Below are positions 54,507 through 58,669 of a stretch of 58,669 nucleotides of DNA, in pieces (the stretch's first letter is position 1; every line of letters starts with the position of its first letter). The position numbers were made by a program, and so were the translations under genes. This DNA comes from Fomitopsis serialis (taxonomy: Eukaryota > Basidiomycota > Agaricomycetes > Polyporales > Fomitopsidaceae): positions 1 to 58,669 of the forward strand of contig NW_025955202.1 of NCBI RefSeq assembly GCF_022376445.1, written 5' to 3'. The notes under the pieces are model-generated. The model was not told the DNA's origin. It did not search any database and saw only the letters and a list, made by a program, of their open reading frames with translations.

Positions 54507-57500
54507 CTAAGTGGCTTCACCGCCGCGAGTGCATGGAGGGGGTAGAGAGCGGTAGTCGTCTGGCGGCGAACCATGGCCGACATGCCCAAACTCACCAGCC
54601 CTATCAGGATGAACCTCTGTATATACCAACTTACGAACGTTCTGGTGAGGCGCATGGGGGGATGTGTGGGGCGGAGCATGAGGAGATGCGTGAGGTGGGT
54701 GAGGCGGGTGAGAACGCGGAGGCCGATCGTCGACTACTACTCGACCGCTTCCACCTGCAGGCAATGCATTCGGTGCGATGGGACGGCTTGTGTAAGACGG
54801 TGGCGGACGGGATTGAGGAGGCGTACGAATATCGTTGGGCCCAGGCGACAGCATCATCGCGAGAGAAGGAGAGAGGCCTTGGTTCGAGCGGGGTGTGGAA
54901 GTCGAGGCAGGTTGGGGCGTGTCAGAGGGCTGCCTACGCTTCGGCGGTCCCGGTGAAAAGCTCCGACCTAGACGTTCATCTGGCGTATGTGGGGGAACCT
55001 CGTCTGGATACTTGCGCTTTCGAACAGCTGACGACTGAGGTGGCGTGTTTGCGACGTGCGGACTGGTAGCATGCGGCGAACGTGGGTCTGGATGAGGCCG
55101 TGCACCCGGTGGCGGTGCGGTCGCACCAGCATTGCTCCAGATCTGATTCGACCAAGGAGGTGGAGGAGGAACATGCCTGCTACTACTGGGATCAGCAATG
55201 CCAATTGGTTTACCGTTCTCATAGGGGTTCGGAGGAGGAATCGGGGCCGACCTATGAGAATGATGAGGCGCATGAGACACTGGTGGATGCGGCGCGCGGG
55301 GATGTGGCGCTAGTGACGAGCTGCCGTTGGTGGAAGGCAAACCTCGAGAAAGGAATTCCACAGGCTGTCCTGGAGGAGGTGATCGCCTGCCGCTGAGTTC
55401 TCTGGTACACCAGGTGTGAACCTAATAAGCTCGACGAACAGCGTCTGCGTATATGGTGGTGGCAACTTCATGTAGATAATCTCTTTGCTGAAGTTTTGCA
55501 GCATCTCCTTCGTGTTCACGTAGACGTCCGCCTCTGGGTTCTCTGCAGACAGCGTGAGTAAACCAAACACGACCAGGAGATTGGCAATACCTACCTGCGT
55601 ACTTCACGCGGACCTCGGAGTAAGGATATGCTCGGTTCTTGCGGATGCAGCACAAAGGGCACATGAACCTCCGTACCCCACCCGCATTGTCCACGGGGTA
55701 GAATACACAGCCAGCGTGGTAAAGCTTTTCGCAGACCTCGCATTGGACAGTGGGGTAGTTGAGCAGGTAGCTCGTCCTCCCTCTGCAGATGCACCGCGTC
55801 CCATCGCGCCAATCGGGATCCACGTCCTGACCGAAGACAAACTTCGGCCGCCTACGCTTCTTCATCCGTACGGGCACGGGTTGTCCTGCGAGAATACGAT
55901 GAAGGCCTGCAAGGTCCAAGCCAAACGACACCTCAGGATTAGGCGAGACAGCGAACTGGATCCTGTATAGCTTTCGCATGTAGTGCCGTACTTGCGGGAT
56001 GTACTCGGCACGCTGATTCGCAGGCTGCGACGCGAACGACAGGAACTGTCCAATGACGCCTGCCAGTCGATCAACTCGGTGGACGATTACTTCAGTTGCT
56101 TCCACTCGTCGGAATAGTTCTTGGTAACTTCAGGCGCGTGAAGAAGGATGGTTGGCAGATAGCAGAAATGCCAGTTCCGTTCCTTGTGGATGGTACCGTT
56201 CCAATGGTGGTGATCGCAGAAAGGGCACGATCCACCATTGGCAGCGCAGACGCCGTGGAATCGAGCGAAGCAATGATCACACTGGACAGCGTCGGACACA
56301 GTCCCGGCAGCCGGTGGACGAACAGGAGTCGTACAGATACACGTGAAGTACTCATCGTTGGGAGGGAGGTCGTCCTCAGGCCGCGTGGACTCGATCACGT
56401 CCTCCATAAGGCCTTGCGCGTGAGTCTCTTGGTGCTGCCGACAGAACCACGGCAGACTCTCTAGCCAACGGAAGTGGGCGGATAGTTGTTTGTCGAGCCG
56501 GTCGAAGTTTGCAAGAGTGAACATGGTCAGGTGCTCCTTCGCGTACTTGCGCCACTGTAACATCGTCTGGAAGATATCGCCTTCGTCGGTATGCTGGTAC
56601 CGGTGCTTCAACACAGCATCGCAGCGCGTCTCGAGGTCCATAGCGAAGTCCACCGTTCGCTTCAGATCCGAGACAGCTGGGATGTTAAATCCTTGTCCGC
56701 CCTGGCCACCAGCTTGACAGCATCCTGAACCTTGGGTTCATCGTGCTTGCCTCCGGGCTGAGCCACAACTTCGCCTGCTTCTCGTAATCCTTCGCGCGGG
56801 CACGGGCGTCAAGCAAGCGATCCAGCAGATCAGAATTGATGGGGATACCGGAACCAGGGTGCGCGAACTCATCCAACTGCTCGATCGTCCTCTGTGGTTT
56901 AGTGAGAACATCCTTCACACGCCTCTCCCACTCGTCGCCGAGACGGAGAAGCCGCTCGATACGCTTCATGAACGGATTGTCGGGCGGCAGGTCGCACTGG
57001 CGAGCACGCGCTACCCAACTTCTGACGTCCTCCAGAAGCACTCCGTTGGATTCGTCAAGCTCTTCCTCGAGATCCTTCAACAACTGCTCGCGGAGAACTA
57101 TCTTCTCGACCTCGAGAAGCTCCTCGACGAGGACGTTGAGCGACAGCCCGTGCAGGAGCAACCGGTCGCACTCTTGCATGTGTGCGTCTCGGTCGCGCGG
57201 AGATGGTGTAGCGTTCAGCAAGATGCGAGCCTTCTCCTTTGTCTCCTCCGCTTCCTTGGCAAGATTCCTGAGGAACCCGATCTCCTGACAATCGAACCCT
57301 AAGTTCTCGACCTCCTTCAGGACAGCGTACAGGTCTCCCAGGCTGTGATCCGGCCTATCGGGGGCGTCGTCGACCATATTCATGCCGTTCGCACTGTCTG
57401 ACGACGTGCGCGGGCCGCGGATCTTGCGTGGACGTTTGCGACTGGGCTTGCGGACAAGGAAGGCATTTGCCGCATCCACCCACTCGTTGGCTCGAGCGAC

Positions 57501-58669
57501 ACACTTGCGCAGCGACTGCAGCTCGGGCAAGGGATGGTTGATCCGATCGCCCTCTGCAAGAACAGCGCGCAGACTGCGTAGCGGCGGTCTCGCGGTCTCG
57601 GTCAAGATCTTGTTCAGCTTCGTCCTCCACGTACTGGGGATGGCAGCGCGCTCCGACACCTTCATCTGATCTCCTGCAACTCCGCATCGTCGAGGCGCTT
57701 CCTTAGAATCCTGCTGCTTTGATCGCACTTGCACAGATCTCGATGTGGTCGATGCACACGACCTTGGTCGTGCACGAACACGTGATCTGCGAGAGGTAGC
57801 AGAAGACCTTGCACCTGCTGCATTGGCACTGGTCCTCGGCCCGGTCCATGCCTTCAAGCACCTCGCCCATCTGGAGTGATCGGGCCTTGTCCCGGATGCG
57901 CATCTCACGGACCATCATCTCCTGTAGGCTGTCGTTGAGCCTGACAACCGCGTCAGTATTTGCTTCCGCTACTAGAACGAGAAAACACGCACCATAGGGC
58001 GGTCTGGATGGACTGGTTCTGTTGCGTTATCGTAATCAGAAGCTCGTCGTGCGAGAATACCGGAAGCTTCCGGTGCTCCTGGTACCGCTTCACACAATCG
58101 AGTCCGAACGGCAGCCAGTCGGGCAGCGCGAAGTTGACGGCTTCGTTAAAGTTGAACTGAAGGCGGTTATAGTTAGCGACCTGAGCCACGCATGTCGCGC
58201 CTGTAGGTGAACTAGAACGCACCCCATGATTGAATCCCGCGTGGTACGCCTTGGGGAAGGTGATCACGAACTCGCCCGCACGCTGGTTGCACGAGTATAC
58301 GTCGACGCCGGTCTCCTTCAGTCGGCTAGGGTTCATTAAGGTGACCAGCTGGAAGAGGAGATCGGGCTGGACTTCGAAAAGGTCCGGGGCTTCTCTTCTG
58401 ATGGCCGCCTCGAATTTCTCCGCCTCCTCGCCGGGAATACTGTACCAGGTCTTTGTCTCGCCCCAATGCACTAGATATCCCGCGAATGTGAGAACATCAA
58501 CCTCGGAAATGAAAATGAGCTTCTTACTGTAGTTGATGCTGTACGTGTAGTGATCCTGCTCCGCCGATAAGGATCAGCTATGACATTCTAAAAGCGTCAA
58601 AGTCCGTCGTACCTCGTTGTGCCAGCAAAATGTCGAGAATACCATCCCGACGTACGTCCAGGGCACAGA
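54507..58669 (-). CDS. KDM5/JARID1-type JmjC histone demethylase, C-terminal part
   Basis: Runs off the right edge; N-terminal JmjN/ARID/PHD are outside. JmjC: STFCWHNE (Fe ligands His, Glu; 58613 onward), then [20 protein letters not shown] across two introns, QPDLLFQLVTLMNPS, EFVITFPKAYHAGFNHG (second His), and FNFNEAVNFALPDWLPFG. A C5HC2 finger (CQCSRCKVFCYLSQITCSC...VCIDH) follows, then a PLU-1-like helical region (WRTKLNKILTETARPPLRSL; PLPELQSLRKCVARANEWVD). Next come a PHD-like finger (CICTTP...CDHCFARFHGVCA) and a second one (CICRGR...CEVCEKLYHAGCV), then a Pro-rich tail. Known: KDM5 enzymes remove H3K4me3/2 in the nucleus. The frame changes without plausible introns near 57735, 57665, 56730, 56686, 56092 and 55385, mostly at homopolymers or dinucleotides. 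This copy is therefore either mis-sequenced or degenerating. Confidence 0.88.

Noticed and set aside
1..58669. CRISPR arrays, bacterial operons, riboswitches, rRNA or tRNA genes
   Set aside because: The window is eukaryotic. No regular spacer array was seen, and no cloverleaf-like element with convincing A and B boxes was found by eye.

Overview
This is a eukaryotic, fungal window. The genes carry many short (about 45-65 bp) GT-AG introns. Conserved fungal genes (RLI1/ABCE1, a CorA/Mnr2-type Mg transporter, a Uds1-domain coiled-coil protein, BST1/PGAP1, a STIMATE-family vacuolar protein, a KDM5-type JmjC demethylase) sit beside F-box and MYND singletons, a Ty3/gypsy element and a Tad-type LINE tail. 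This mix suggests a basidiomycete, probably an Agaricomycete close to Polyporales. The order-level guess rests on family memory, not on a search.

Layout: 1-2.4 kb holds no recognisable gene. 2.4-12.4 kb has an F-box gene, RLI1 (ten exons, intact), a 58-residue membrane-anchored protein on the minus strand, and an eight-exon gene with a HECT-like C-terminus. 12.9-22.3 kb is a graveyard of host-gene fragments: a shuffled plasma-membrane H+-ATPase relic, a possible EST1/SMG-like N-terminal piece, an M36 fungalysin relic with a broken zinc motif joined to a dihydrolipoamide dehydrogenase tail, diverged duplicated exon-like blocks, a GACCGG-rich repeat patch bracketed by GC palindromes, and a second, larger dihydrolipoamide dehydrogenase tail.

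22.4-24.1 kb is a three-exon minus-strand gene resembling fungal 2OG-Fe(II) dioxygenase (TET/JBP-like) proteins. Its start lies 59 bp from a 12.3-kb Ty3/gypsy element (24.1-36.4 kb). The 993-bp LTRs differ at only two internal sites. The element encodes Gag, an aspartic protease, an unusual 702-residue accessory ORF placed between protease and RT, and an RT-RNaseH-integrase polyprotein. Base composition and frame both change inside the element, which suggests it is a mosaic of two families. Its right end abuts a 5'-truncated Tad-like LINE ending in 19 A's.

37.5-58.7 kb is ordinary gene territory: Mg transporter, MYND protein, Uds1-domain protein, BST1, STIMATE-family protein, and the C-terminal four kilobases of a KDM5-type histone demethylase running off the right edge. 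Several of these (KDM5 most, BST1 and STIMATE once each) show small frame breaks at homopolymers or dinucleotides, while neighbouring genes are intact. Either the consensus contains indel errors or these copies are decaying.

No operon logic applies. The strongest functional links are the retroelement's own genes, and a possible regulatory effect of its 5' LTR on the adjacent dioxygenase-like gene.
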